64,000 nucleotides of DNA. Source: Dongia_A sp039808885 (GTDB taxonomy: Bacteria > Pseudomonadota > Alphaproteobacteria > Dongiales > Dongiaceae). The notes beneath the pieces are model-generated. The model saw only the letters and a program-made list of their open reading frames with translations. It made no database searches and was not told the origin of the DNA. Shown here piece by piece: positions 8,608 through 18,770 of this stretch. The stretch's first letter is position 1; each line of letters opens with the position of its first letter. The DNA is taken from assembly GCA_039808885.1 (NCBI GenBank), contig JBDHTX010000010.1, forward strand, positions 58,343 to 122,342, read 5' to 3'. Made by a program: the position numbers and the translations under genes.

Positions 8608-9827
8608 GCGAAGCAATCCTGTCCATGCGCCAGGGGCGCCAGGCCGAGATGCCGCGCCAGGCTCTGCCCCATGTCGGCGAAACTTTCACGGCGGCCGAGG
8701 GAGCCAGCCGGGACGCCGGGACCCAGGAACAGCACCGGCACATGCTCCCGCGTGTGGTCGGTGCCCCGCCAGGTCGGATCGCAGCCATGATCGGCGGTGG
8801 CGAGGACGAGGTCGCCGGGTCGCAGCGCCGCCTCGAGTTCCGGCAACCGGCGATCGAACGATTCCAGAGCCGCGGCATAGCCCGCCACGTCACGGCGATG
8901 GCCATAGAGCATGTCGAAGTCGACGAAGTTGGTGAAGACGAGCGACCTGTCCCCGGCCTTGCCCAGGACCTCCAGCGTGGCGTCGAACAGGCCCGCATTG
9001 TCCTCCGCCTTGACCTGATGGGTGATGCCGCGATGGGCGAAGATGTCGGCGATCTTGCCGATGCTCCAGACCTCGCCCCCCGCCGAGGCCACCCGGTCGA
9101 GCAAGGTCTCCTCCGGCGGCGGCGTGGTGTAGTCACGGCGATGCGCCGTGCGCCGGAATGCGCCGCGCCTCTCGCCGACGAATGGCCGGGCGATGACACG
9201 GCCGATATTCAAAGGCTCCAGCAGCTCCTTCGCCCGCCGGCAAAGGCGATAGAGCCGCTCCAGTCCGAAATGGCCCTCATGCGCCGCCACCTGGAACACG
9301 CTGTCGGCGGAGGTGTAGCAGATCGGCTTGCCGGACCGGATGTGCTCCTCGCCCAGCTCCTCGATGATCTCGGTGCCCGAAGCGTGCTTGTCGCCGAGAA
9401 TGCCCGGCAGATCGAATTCCCGCACCAGCGCGTCGATGACCGCGGGAGGGAAACAGGGCCGGGTATGCGGAAAATAGCCCCAGTCGAAGGCGACGGGGCA
9501 TCCGGCGATCTCCCAATGACCGCTCGGCGTGTCCTTGCCCTTGCTGGTTTCCGCCGCGCAGCCATAGGCCCCGGCGATCGCATCGCCTTCCAGGCCGGGA
9601 GGCACCGTCCCGGTGCTCACCGCCGCCGCCCGGCCGAGACCCCAACGGACGAGGTTCGGCACCCGCAAGGGGCCCTGGCGCAAACCGGGCCGGTCGGCCC
9701 TGCCCGCGGCGCAGGCCGCCGCGATGTGACCCAAGGTGTCGGCGCCGACATCGCCAAAGGCCGCCGCATCGGGGGTGGCGCCGATGCCGAAGGAATCCAG
9801 GACCAGGATGATGGCGCGTCTGCCCAT
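8604..9827 (-). CDS. deoB: phosphopentomutase
   Basis: The 407-residue enzyme interconverts (deoxy)ribose 1-phosphate and 5-phosphate, linking nucleoside phosphorolysis to aldol cleavage. It has the alkaline-phosphatase-superfamily metal motifs: LVLDSFGIGATPDA at the N-terminus, GADTLGH with the phosphorylated Thr, and ATADHGCDPTWRGTDHTRE near the C-terminus. Its length matches the family. The start is the ATG at 9827; the longer open frame upstream lies inside deoA. It follows the deoA stop by 4 bases and overlaps the dioxygenase start. It is cytoplasmic and works with DeoA, PNP and DeoC of the same operon. Confidence 0.96.
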   Translation of the reverse strand: MGRRAIILVLDSFGIGATPDAAAFGDVGADTLGHIAAACAAGRADRPGLRQGPLRVPNLVRWGLGRAAAVSTGTVPPGLEGDAIAGAYGCAAETSKGKDTPSGHWEIAGCPVAFDWGYFPHTRPCFPPAVIDALVREFDLPGILGDKHASGTEIIEELGEEHIRSGKPICYTSADSVFQVAAHEGHFGLERLYRLCRRAKELLEPLNIGRVIARPFVGERRGAFRRTAHRRDYTTPPPEETLLDRVASAGGEVWSIGKIADIFAHRGITHQVKAEDNAGLFDATLEVLGKAGDRSLVFTNFVDFDMLYGHRRDVAGYAAALESFDRRLPELEAALRPGDLVLATADHGCDPTWRGTDHTREHVPVLFLGPGVPAGSLGRRESFADMGQSLARHLGLAPLAHGQDCFA

Positions 9828-9831
9828 GGGG

Positions 9832-11153
<1,322 letters not shown>

Positions 11154-11154
<1 letters not shown>

Positions 11155-11915
11155 CAATAGCCCCGCGCCGGCGCGGCGGCCGGACGGCCCTCGATCACCG
11201 CCAGCAGATCGTTCAGCACGCCGCTGGCGCCGAACCGGAACGTCGCCGGCGAAATCCAGTCTTCGCCCATGATGCCGGCGGCCAGATCCAGATAGGCCGC
11301 GGCGGTGGCGGCGTCGCGGATGCCGCCGGCGGCCTTGAATCCGCAGGTCCTGCCGCTCGCCTTGATGGCGCGCAGCATGGTGCGCGCGCTATCCGGCGTC
11401 GCCGAGATCGCCGCCTTGCCGGTCGAGGTCTTGATGAAGTCGGCGCCGGCTTCGATGGCGGCGCGGGAGGCCTGGGCGACCTGGTCCTGGTCGCGCAGGC
11501 AGCCGGTCTCCAGGATGACCTTCAGGATCGCCTTGCCGCCACAGGCGGATTTGCAGGCCGCGACCAGGTCGCCGCCGATGCGGCGCGCGCCGTTGAGCCA
11601 GGCGTTGTAGGGGAACACCACGTCGACCTCGTCGCCGCCGGAGGCGACGATGGCCGAAGTCTCGCGCACCGCCAAGGCAATATCGGAGGTGCCCATCGGG
11701 AAATTGGCGACGGCGGCGACCTTCACGCCGGTTCCCGCCAGCCGGGCCTTCGCCAAGGCGGCGAAGCGCGGCCAGACGCAGACCGCCGCCACGGCGCCGT
11801 GGGGCGTGACCGCGCGGGCGCAAAGCTTCTCGATGGTCGCCTCGGTGTCGTTGTCGTTCAGGCTGGTGAGGTCCAGCAGCGACAACGCCTGGCGCGCGCG
11901 ATCCACGAGCGTCAT
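11154..11915 (-). CDS. deoC: deoxyribose-phosphate aldolase
   Basis: The 253-residue class I aldolase cleaves 2-deoxyribose 5-phosphate to glyceraldehyde 3-phosphate and acetaldehyde. The Schiff-base Lys lies in FIKTSTGKAA and the second active-site Lys in CGFKAAGGIRD. The segment DEVDVVFPYNAWLNG is also typical of the E. coli-type enzyme. The ATG at 11915 overlaps the stop of the purine nucleoside phosphorylase gene (ATGA). Together with deoA and deoB it makes a complete deoxyribonucleoside catabolic branch. Confidence 0.96.
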
Positions 11916-12712
11916 GACGGCCAATCCGCGATCATCCGGTTGAGCAGCTTCCTCAGATCCGCGGCGGCGGCATCGGCGACCTTCATCGTATGCTCGTGGC
12001 TCATCGGCACGTCGCTCATCCCGGCGCCCAGATTGGTGATGATGGAAAACGCCGCGACCTTCAGGCCAAGCTGGCGGCCCAGGATCACCTCCGGCACGGT
12101 CGACATGCCGGCCGCCGTGCCGCCGATCAACCGGGCGAACCTGACCTCCGCCGGGGTCTCGAATTGCGGGCCGGAGAACCAGACATAGACCCCTTCCGGC
12201 AGCTTCAGCCCGGTGGCTGCCGCCGCCTTCTGCGCCGCCTTGCGCAGGCCGGCGTCATAGGCGCCGACCATGTCGACGAAGCGGCCGTTGCCGGCCTCGT
12301 CGTACAGCGGCGAGGATTGCACCAGGTTGATGTGGTCGGAGAGCATCATGATCGCGCCGGGGCCGATTTCCGGATCGAGGCTGCCCGCCGCGTTGGTCAG
12401 CAGCAACGCATCGCAGCCGATCGCCTGCAAGGTGCGCACCGGCACCTTCATCGCATCGGAACGGCCATGCTCATAGAAATGCGAGCGGCCTTGCAGCACC
12501 GCCACCGGCGTCGGCCCGATGCGGCCGAGCGACAGCCTGCCGGCGTGGCCCTCCACGCTCGGCCGGGGGAAACCCGGCAGATCGCGATACTCGATCACCG
12601 TCGCATCGGTGACGTCCTGCGCCATCGGGCCAAGGCCGGAGCCCAGGATGACGCCCACCCTCGGCCGGAAATCCGGCTTGGCCTTGGCGATCACATAGGC
12701 GGCTTCGGTCAT
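11912..12712 (-). CDS. purine nucleoside phosphorylase, trimeric PNP type
   Basis: The 266-residue enzyme splits purine nucleosides with phosphate. Motifs in order: GVILGSGLGPMA, EGHAGRLSLG, GRSHFYEHGR with the catalytic His, LLLTNAAGSLDP, GPQFETPAEVRF and GMSTVPEV, ending with TNLGAGMSDVP. The Asn in TNLGAG, where methylthioadenosine phosphorylases have Asp, together with the Glu in QFETPAE, suggests preference for 6-oxopurines such as inosine and guanosine (family knowledge applied by inspection). Start and stop both overlap neighbours by 4 bases, between cdd and deoC. The symbols punA, xapA and deoD are used inconsistently for this class, so none is given. Confidence 0.94.
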   Translation of the reverse strand: MTEAAYVIAKAKPDFRPRVGVILGSGLGPMAQDVTDATVIEYRDLPGFPRPSVEGHAGRLSLGRIGPTPVAVLQGRSHFYEHGRSDAMKVPVRTLQAIGCDALLLTNAAGSLDPEIGPGAIMMLSDHINLVQSSPLYDEAGNGRFVDMVGAYDAGLRKAAQKAAAATGLKLPEGVYVWFSGPQFETPAEVRFARLIGGTAAGMSTVPEVILGRQLGLKVAAFSIITNLGAGMSDVPMSHEHTMKVADAAAADLRKLLNRMIADWPS

Positions 12713-13113
12713 TTCAAATGCCCCGGCCCGAAGGATTCGGGCAGCAGATCGTTGCAGCTATAGGTGCCATGCAGGCCCTTGCCGTCATAAACGTGAATAC
12801 GCGTGCCGGCATCGGCAAACTCGCGGATACGCTGGCGGCAGCCGCCGCAGGGCATGCACGGCTTCCCCGGTTTCCCCTTCCTGCCGCCGATCACGGCAAT
12901 CTCGCGGATCAACCGGGCGCCATCGTTGACCATCGCCGCGATCGCGGCGGCCTCGGCGCAGTTGCCCAGCGGATAGGAGGCGTTCTCCACGTTGCAGCCG
13001 CTATAGACCTTGCCGTTATCGGCCAGGATGGCGGCGCCGACCTGGAACTTGGAATAGCGGGCATAGGCCCGCGCCATCGCCGCCTTTGCCGGTTTCAGCA
13101 GCCGCGCACTCAT
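12709..13113 (-). CDS. cdd: cytidine deaminase
   Basis: The 134-residue enzyme hydrolyses cytidine and deoxycytidine to the uridine forms. It is the short, homotetrameric type. The catalytic zinc site is formed by Cys and Glu of GNCAEAAAIAAM and two Cys of PCMPCGGCRQ. The substrate loop CNVENASYPLG is present. The ATG at 13113 lies 2 bases after the permease stop, with GAGG upstream. The stop overlaps the PNP start. The product feeds uridine and deoxyuridine to DeoA. Confidence 0.95.
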   Translation of the reverse strand: MSARLLKPAKAAMARAYARYSKFQVGAAILADNGKVYSGCNVENASYPLGNCAEAAAIAAMVNDGARLIREIAVIGGRKGKPGKPCMPCGGCRQRIREFADAGTRIHVYDGKGLHGTYSCNDLLPESFGPGHLK

Positions 13114-13115
13114 CC

Positions 13116-14090
13116 TCAACGCTCCTTCACATAAGGCTGGCCCAGCGCATGTGGCGCCGCGGCCCGGCCGACGAATCCGGCCAGCAGCACCACCGTCAGG
13201 ATATACGGCAGCGCCTGGATCGCCTCCACCGGAACCTGGCCGATGCCCGGCAGAATCACGCCCTGGAGGCGGATGGCGATGGCGTCCAGCAGGCCGAACA
13301 GCAGGCAGGCGAACATGGCCGGCCAGGGCCGCCACTTGCCGAACACCATGGCGGCGAGCGCGATGAAGCCCTGCCCCGCCGTCATATGCGGGCTGAAGGC
13401 GGCATTCTGCGCCACCGCCAGGTAGGTGCCGGCGAAGCCGCACAGCGTGCCGGCGATCAGCACGGCCCGATAGCGCAGCCAGGTGACCGAGATGCCGGCG
13501 GTATCCACCACCTTCGGATCCTCGCCCACCGCGCGCAGGCGCAGGCCGAAGCGGGTGCGGTAGAGCACCCACCAGGCCAGCGGCACCGCAGCATAGGCGA
13601 CATAGACCAGCAGGTTGTGGCCGCCAAGGACATTGGCATAGAGCGGACCAAGCAGCGGAACCTCGCCAATCGCGGCGCTGCCCGGCAGGGGAAACGGCAT
13701 GAAGCGCGATTCCGGCGGCAGATCCGGAGTCTGGCCGCCGCGCCCGAACCAGGCGTTGCCCAGCACGATGGTCAACCCGGCGGCGATGATGTTGATGGCG
13801 ACGCCGCTCACCACCTGGTTGCCGCGATAGGTGATGCAGGCGACGCCATGCACCAGCGCGAAGCAGCACGACACGGCGACGGCGCCGCCCAGGGCCAGCC
13901 AGGCCGAACCGGTCAGCATGGCGACGCAGGCTGCGGCGAAGGACGCCGCCAGCATCTTGCCCTCGAGGCCGATGTCGATGATGCCCGACCGCTCGGAGAA
14001 CATGCCCGCCATGGCGCAGAACACCAGGGTGGCCGCGACCCGCAAGGTCGCCGCCAGCACCGAGACGATGAGCAGGCCGAACTCCTCCAT
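13116..14090 (-). CDS. nucleoside ABC transporter permease (second subunit)
   Basis: The 324-residue inner-membrane protein has about eight to ten hydrophobic helices. It shows the BPD_transp_2 signature seen in nucleoside importers (AGMFSERSGIIDIGLEGKM near the N-terminus; GLRLRAVGEDPKVVDTAGI as the ATPase-contact loop). It resembles the NupQ/YufQ-type permease of BmpA systems. The start at ATG 14090 lies one base after the upstream permease stop; a longer frame is open but overlaps that gene. It forms the channel with the adjacent permease, energised by the double ATPase. Confidence 0.93.
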   Translation of the reverse strand: MEEFGLLIVSVLAATLRVAATLVFCAMAGMFSERSGIIDIGLEGKMLAASFAAACVAMLTGSAWLALGGAVAVSCCFALVHGVACITYRGNQVVSGVAINIIAAGLTIVLGNAWFGRGGQTPDLPPESRFMPFPLPGSAAIGEVPLLGPLYANVLGGHNLLVYVAYAAVPLAWWVLYRTRFGLRLRAVGEDPKVVDTAGISVTWLRYRAVLIAGTLCGFAGTYLAVAQNAAFSPHMTAGQGFIALAAMVFGKWRPWPAMFACLLFGLLDAIAIRLQGVILPGIGQVPVEAIQALPYILTVVLLAGFVGRAAAPHALGQPYVKER

Positions 14091-14091
14091 C

Positions 14092-15219
14092 TCAGGCCGC
14101 TTCCGCCGCCAGCGGCCGCCGCGCGAGCGCCACATAGAGGCGTGCGATCCAGGGCCGGTTCATATAGGCGAGCGCGCCGGAGAACAGGATGACGAGGCCC
14201 TGCATGGCGACGATCATGTCGCGGTTGATGGTCGGGATCTCGAAGGCGAGCTCGGCGCCGCCCTGGTGCAGCGCGCCGAACAGCAGCGCCGAGAGCACGA
14301 TGCCGATCGGGTGGTTGCGGCCCATCAGCGCCACGGCGATGCCGGTGAAGCCGGCCCCGGCGACGAAGTCGAGCAGCAGCTTGTGGTGATAGCCGATGAG
14401 CTGGTTGAAGGCGACGCCCGCCGCCAGCCCGCCCGACAGGCACATCGCCATCAGCACCACGCGCTGCGGCGAGATGCCGGCATAGACCGCGGCCTTCGGC
14501 GACAGGCCGACGGCGCGGATGGCGTAGCCCCAGCGCGTCCGCCAGATGAACACCCAGACGAAGACGCAACAGGCCGCCGCCCACAAGATCGAAAGATTGA
14601 GCGGCGTGCTCGGCATCTGCAGCCCGATCAGCCCCAGGACCTCGTGTACCGGCGGCAGGAAGGCGGAAGACGCGAATTCCCGGCTGCTGGGCAGCATCTC
14701 GCCCGGCGGACGCAGCACGTCGGAGGCGATGTAGACCATCAGCGCCGCGCCGATGAAATTGAACATGATGGTGGTGATGACGATGTGGCTGCCGCGATAG
14801 GCCTGGAGATAGGCCGGCACGAACGCCCAGGCGGCGCCGAACACGATGGCCGCCACGAGGGCCAGCGGGATAACCACAATTCCGGGCAGATACTGATCGA
14901 GCGCCAGGACCAGGAGTGTCGCCCCCAGCCCGGCGAGATAGGCCTGCCCCTCGCCGCCGATGTTGAACAGGCCGGCATGAAAGGCGACCGCCACCGCCAG
15001 GCCGGTGAAGATGAAATCCGTCGCATAGTAGAGCGTATAGGAGATCGCCACGCCGTCGCCCACCGCGCCCACCGCCATGATGCGAACCGCCTGCAACGGA
15101 TCGGCGCCGATCACCAGCACCACCAGGCCGGAGACCAGCAGCGCCTGGACAAGATTGATGATCGGCAGCAGGCCGATGTCGATCCAGCGCGGCAGCGCGA
15201 CCTGGGGCGCGCCGCTCAT
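14092..15219 (-). CDS. nucleoside ABC transporter permease (first subunit)
   Basis: This 375-residue permease of the BPD_transp_2 family has about ten hydrophobic segments. It corresponds to the larger NupP/YufP-type subunit. Recognisable parts are YYATDFIFTGLAVAVAFHAG, FNIGGEGQAYLAGLGA and the cytoplasmic loop WGYAIRAVGLSPKAAVYAGI. Its ATG overlaps the ATPase stop (ATGA). It acts in the inner membrane as half of the nucleoside channel. Substrate assignment comes from the linked cdd/PNP/deo genes and the BmpA-type binding protein. Confidence 0.93.
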   Translation of the reverse strand: MSGAPQVALPRWIDIGLLPIINLVQALLVSGLVVLVIGADPLQAVRIMAVGAVGDGVAISYTLYYATDFIFTGLAVAVAFHAGLFNIGGEGQAYLAGLGATLLVLALDQYLPGIVVIPLALVAAIVFGAAWAFVPAYLQAYRGSHIVITTIMFNFIGAALMVYIASDVLRPPGEMLPSSREFASSAFLPPVHEVLGLIGLQMPSTPLNLSILWAAACCVFVWVFIWRTRWGYAIRAVGLSPKAAVYAGISPQRVVLMAMCLSGGLAAGVAFNQLIGYHHKLLLDFVAGAGFTGIAVALMGRNHPIGIVLSALLFGALHQGGAELAFEIPTINRDMIVAMQGLVILFSGALAYMNRPWIARLYVALARRPLAAEAA

Positions 15220-16826
15220 GCCGCGGCACCCGGCTTTTCTTCGGCGGACTGGCCATGCGCATTGGCCATCATCAGGCCGAGCGTGCGCTCATCCGCCTGG
15301 TCGCCGGCGACCTCGCCGACGATGCGCCCCTGGAACATGACCAGGATGCGGTCGCTGAGGGCCATCACCTCGTCCAGCTCGACGGAGACCAGCAGGATGG
15401 CGCAGCCGGCATCGCGCAAGGCCAGCAATTGCCGGTGGATGAACTCGATGGCGCCGATATCCACGCCGCGCGTCGGCTGGCCGACCAGCAGCACCTTGGG
15501 TTTGCGGGCGATCTCGCGCGCCAGGATCAGCTTCTGCTGGTTGCCGCCGGAAAACTTCCCGCAGGCCAGCTGCGCATCGCGCGGCCGCACGTCGAACTGC
15601 TCCATCAGCCGATCGCAGCTGGCGGTCATGGCGTCGCGGTCCATCAGCACCCGGCCGTTATAGGCGGAATCCTCGTGGTAGCCGAGGACGCAGGATTCCC
15701 AGGCCGGGAAAGCGGTCACCACGCCAAGGCGCAGCCGGTCCTCCGGCACGTGCGCCAGGCCATGCGCCCGCGCCCGCGCCGGATCGCACGGCGCCGAAGC
15801 CGAGACCGCCGTGTCGCAGAGGTTCATTTCGCCGGCGGACAACGGAACGATGCCCGAAAGCGCCTCCAGCAGCTCGCTCTGGCCATTGCCCGAGACGCCG
15901 GCGATGCCGACGATCTCGCCGGCGCGCAGGTCGAAACTGACGTCGTCGACCCGCTTCACCCCCTTGGCGTCACGCACCGTCAGGCCGCGCACGGCAAGAC
16001 GAACATCACCCGGCGTCGCCGCATGCTTGTCGAGCTCCAGGCGCACCTTGCGACCGACCATCAGCTCGGCCAGCTGCTCCTTGGTGGTCGCCCTGGTCGG
16101 CAGGGTCGCCACCATCTCGCCCTGGCGCATCACCGAGACCGTGTCGGTGATGGCGAGGATCTCGCGCAGCTTGTGGGTGATCAGCAGGATGGTGACGCCG
16201 CGTGCGTTCAGCGCGCGCAGGATCTGGAACAGCTGGTCCGTTTCCTGCGGCGTCAGCACGCCGGTGGGCTCATCCAGGATCAGGATGTCGCAATGGCGGA
16301 ACAGCGCCTTCAGGATCTCGACCCGCTGCTGTTCGCCGACCGGCAGGTCGGCGATCACGGTGTCGGTGCGGACATTTAGGCCATAGTCGCGGCCAAGACG
16401 GTCCAGTTCGGCGCCGGCCGCGGCCCGGCCGCCCGCCAGCAAGGCGCCGCCCTCGGCGCCCAGCATGACGTTCTCCAGCACGGTGAACGGCTCCACCAGC
16501 ATGAAATGCTGGTGCACCATGCCGATGCCGGCGGCGATGGCGTCGCGCGAATTGCGGATCTCGACCGGCTTGCCGTTGACCAGGATCTGGCCGGAATCGG
16601 CGGTGTAGAAGCCGTAGAGAATACTCATCAAGGTCGACTTGCCGGCCCCGTTCTCGCCGATGATGCCGTGGATCGATCCCTTGGCCACGGTGAGGTCGAC
16701 CTGCCTGTTGGCGCGCACGGCGCCAAAGGACTTTTCGATGCCGCGGAATTCAATCGCCGCCGGACGCCCCGAGGTCTCGGAGGCGGCCGGCGGCGTTGAA
16801 TCCTTACCGGACTGCAGCGCAGTCAT
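15216..16826 (-). CDS. nucleoside ABC transporter ATPase with two nucleotide-binding domains
   Basis: The 536-residue protein has two ABC domains in tandem, as in NupO/YufO and RbsA. Domain 1 has Walker A GENGAGKST and a signature-like LPVGEQQRVEILKAL. In domain 2 the Walker A is degenerate (GVSGNGQSELLEA, no Lys) while the signature SGGNQQKLILAREI is kept. One catalytic and one degenerate site is usual in this family. It lies between the binding-protein gene (20 bases upstream) and the first permease, with which it overlaps by 4 bases. Confidence 0.95.
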   Translation of the reverse strand: MTALQSGKDSTPPAASETSGRPAAIEFRGIEKSFGAVRANRQVDLTVAKGSIHGIIGENGAGKSTLMSILYGFYTADSGQILVNGKPVEIRNSRDAIAAGIGMVHQHFMLVEPFTVLENVMLGAEGGALLAGGRAAAGAELDRLGRDYGLNVRTDTVIADLPVGEQQRVEILKALFRHCDILILDEPTGVLTPQETDQLFQILRALNARGVTILLITHKLREILAITDTVSVMRQGEMVATLPTRATTKEQLAELMVGRKVRLELDKHAATPGDVRLAVRGLTVRDAKGVKRVDDVSFDLRAGEIVGIAGVSGNGQSELLEALSGIVPLSAGEMNLCDTAVSASAPCDPARARAHGLAHVPEDRLRLGVVTAFPAWESCVLGYHEDSAYNGRVLMDRDAMTASCDRLMEQFDVRPRDAQLACGKFSGGNQQKLILAREIARKPKVLLVGQPTRGVDIGAIEFIHRQLLALRDAGCAILLVSVELDEVMALSDRILVMFQGRIVGEVAGDQADERTLGLMMANAHGQSAEEKPGAAA

Positions 16827-16845
16827 CCGCGTCGCGGGGTGCCGC

Positions 16846-17838
16846 TCAGTTGGGACAGGAATTGTCCGCCATGAAGTCGTGCACCTGCACCTTGCCCGCG
16901 ATGATGTCGGCGCGGGCGGCTTCCACCTTCGCCTTCATGTCGTCGGTGATCAGCGATTTGTTGTTGTCGTCGAGGGCCCAGTCGACGCCCTGCTCGGCCA
17001 GGCCCAGCACGGTGAGGCCCGGCTTCCAGGTGCCGTCCTTGGCCGCCTTGGCGCTGTTATAGACGGCGACGTCGACGCGCTTCAGCATCGAGGTCAGCAT
17101 GGTGCCGGGATGGATGTAGTTCTGGTTGGAGTCGACGCCGATCGCCAGCTTGCCGCTGTCCTTGGCCGCCTGGTAGACGCCGATGCCGGTGCCGCCGGCC
17201 GCCGCGAAGACGACGTCGACGCCGCGGTCGAACTGGCCCTTGGCGAGCTCGGCGCCGCGGGTCGGATCGTTCCAGGCCGACGGCGTGGTGCCGGTCATGT
17301 TGCCGATCACTTCGACGCCGCTGTTGACCGACTTGGCGCCCTGGGCATAGCCGCATTGGAAGCGGCTGATCAGCGGGATGTCCATGCCGCCGACGAAGCC
17401 GACCTTGCCGGTCTTGCTGGCCAAGGCCGCCAGCACGCCGACCAGGTACGAGCCCTCCTGCTCCTTGAACACGATCGACTGCACGTTGGGCAGGTCGACG
17501 ACGGAATCGATGATCACGAAGCGCGTGTTGGGGAATTCCGGCGCCACCTTCTTGATCGCCGATTCCTGGCTGAAGCCGATGCCGATGATGGGATCGGCGC
17601 CCTTCTGCGCCATCTTGCGGAAAGCCTGCTCGCGCTGCGCGTCGGCCTGCACCTCGAATTCGAGATAGCCGACGCCGGTCTCCGTCTTGAACTTCTCCAT
17701 GCCGTTATAGGCGGCTTCGTTGAACGACTTGTCGAATTTTCCGCCGGCATCATAGACCACAGCCGGGTCCGCCGCGGCGACGGACGCCACGGCGCACAAC
17801 GCGCCGGCGGCAAGGGCCGCCTGCAAAAGCTTGTTCAT
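16846..17838 (-). CDS. BmpA/PnrA-family nucleoside-binding periplasmic protein
   Basis: The 330-residue precursor has a Sec signal peptide (MNKLLQAALAAGALCAVASVAAA, in two parts: charged start, then Ala-rich core), with cleavage probably after AAA. The mature protein is a BMP-family binding protein (VVYDAGGKFDKSFNEAAYNG, GIGFSQESAIKKVAPEFP, KVGFVGGMDIPLISRF, AAAGGTGIGVYQAAK). It would capture nucleosides in the periplasm. No lipobox is seen. It is the first gene of the ten-gene nucleoside operon, and the intergenic region upstream (17839-18069) must hold the operon promoter. Confidence 0.94.
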   Translation of the reverse strand: MNKLLQAALAAGALCAVASVAAADPAVVYDAGGKFDKSFNEAAYNGMEKFKTETGVGYLEFEVQADAQREQAFRKMAQKGADPIIGIGFSQESAIKKVAPEFPNTRFVIIDSVVDLPNVQSIVFKEQEGSYLVGVLAALASKTGKVGFVGGMDIPLISRFQCGYAQGAKSVNSGVEVIGNMTGTTPSAWNDPTRGAELAKGQFDRGVDVVFAAAGGTGIGVYQAAKDSGKLAIGVDSNQNYIHPGTMLTSMLKRVDVAVYNSAKAAKDGTWKPGLTVLGLAEQGVDWALDDNNKSLITDDMKAKVEAARADIIAGKVQVHDFMADNSCPN

Positions 17839-17959
17839 GAATATCTCCCGTCTCTTTGCCAGGACCGGTATGGGCCGGCCTCATCCCTTCAGGCCATCGC
17901 GATTGCGCAAAAAATCAGGCCCATAACATCATTTCGACGCCCAAACCGAAAATCAAGAA

Positions 17960-17987
17960 TTTATTGACCGGTTGGACAGTTCTTCAA
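17960..17987 (-). promoter_or_regulatory. possible sigma-70 promoter of the nucleoside operon
   Basis: On the minus strand, TTGAAG (rc of 17982-17987) is followed after 16 bases by AATAAA (rc of 17960-17965), each matching the consensus at four of six positions. It lies about 120 bases upstream of the binding-protein ATG. The match is moderate and no start site is known. Confidence 0.35.
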
Positions 17988-18069
17988 GCCCGTCAAAGCC
18001 TTAATGTGTAGACAGCCAAGGTTTCTGTCCGCGTTGCAACCTGCGACGGGGCGCCGCGCGGAGTGCGCG

Positions 18070-18096
18070 TTGAAACTGGCCGCGACAATGCCATGT
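18070..18096 (+). promoter_or_regulatory. sigma-32-like heat-shock promoter of hsp20
   Basis: TTGAAA at 18070-18075 is followed after 13 bases by TGCCATGT (18089-18096). This resembles the RpoH consensus of TTGAAA, 11-16 bases, then CCCCATNT. It ends 68 bases before the Hsp20 ATG, which fits a short leader and the heat-shock function. Confidence 0.5.
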
Positions 18097-18164
18097 CCAT
18101 AGCGAAGCCTCTGCCGCCGGGCGGGATCGGGCGGCGTTTGACCCACTGGACATGGAGGTCCGTC

Positions 18165-18659
18165 ATGGCTCTGCGTTCTCTGCTGCCATTCCGTGGCAAC
18201 CGCTCCGGCGATTTTGCGCTGGATCCCTATTTCTCCCTGCATCGCGACGTCAACCGCGCCTTCGAGGACATGTTCAAAGGTTTCGGCACGATGCCGTCCG
18301 TGTGGGGCGGCGACTCGGCCGCGGCCCCGAAAATCGACGTGAAGGAAACCGACAAGGGCCTTGAAGTCACTGCCGAATTGCCCGGCGTCGACGAGAAGGA
18401 TATCGAGCTGGAACTCGACGAGGACGTGCTGACGATCAAGGGCGAGAAGAAGCTCGAGAAGGAAGAGAAGGACGAGAAGACCGGCTACCACCTGATGGAG
18501 CGCAGCTATGGCAGCTTCGCCCGTTCGATCCGCCTGCCCTATCCGGTCAAGGTCGAAGCGGTGACGGCGGAATTCGACAAGGGCGTGCTGAAGGTGAGTT
18601 GCCCGAAGCCGGCTGAAGTCGCCACCCCCAGCAAGAAGATCCAGATCCAGAAGCGCTGA
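18165..18659 (+). CDS. small heat-shock protein, Hsp20/alpha-crystallin family
   Basis: The 164-residue holdase chaperone has an N-terminal arm (MALRSLLPFRGN, then DPYFSLHRDVNRAFEDMF). An alpha-crystallin domain follows (about 55-150: PKIDVKETDKGLEVTAELPG, DIELELDEDVLTIKGEK, FDKGVLKVSCPKP). The C-terminal tail ends KKIQIQKR, which supplies an I-x-I-like motif for oligomer assembly. The ATG at 18165 is chosen because GGAGG ends 6 bases upstream; the frame is open farther upstream but without family similarity. It is preceded by a sigma-32-like promoter and followed by a strong terminator, so it is probably a single-gene heat-shock unit. Confidence 0.94.
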   Translation: MALRSLLPFRGNRSGDFALDPYFSLHRDVNRAFEDMFKGFGTMPSVWGGDSAAAPKIDVKETDKGLEVTAELPGVDEKDIELELDEDVLTIKGEKKLEKEEKDEKTGYHLMERSYGSFARSIRLPYPVKVEAVTAEFDKGVLKVSCPKPAEVATPSKKIQIQKR

Positions 18660-18683
18660 GTCCGATCGGCGCTGCAGTCGCGA

Positions 18684-18716
18684 AAACGCCCCGCCTCGGT
18701 CCGAGGCGGGGCGTTT
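18684..18716. terminator. strong bidirectional intrinsic terminator between hsp20 and DUF992 gene
   Basis: A 16-base inverted repeat (18684-18699 and 18701-18716, core CGCCCCGCCTCGG) makes a very stable GC stem with an effective loop of 3-5 bases. It is flanked by A-rich sequence on one side and T-rich sequence on the other, so it works in both directions between convergent genes. A second, 8-base stem (18735-18742 with 18750-18757) lies nearer the DUF992 stop. Confidence 0.85.
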
Positions 18717-18770
18717 CGTTTGACGCGGTAAGCCGGCGCCGGATGTTTCCCGGCGCCAGCCCGCAATGGC

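Noticed and set aside
13831..15663. 610-codon plus-strand frame opposite the nucleoside permeases
   Set aside because: Composition dominated by His, Arg and Gln; the permease motifs on the minus strand are clear.
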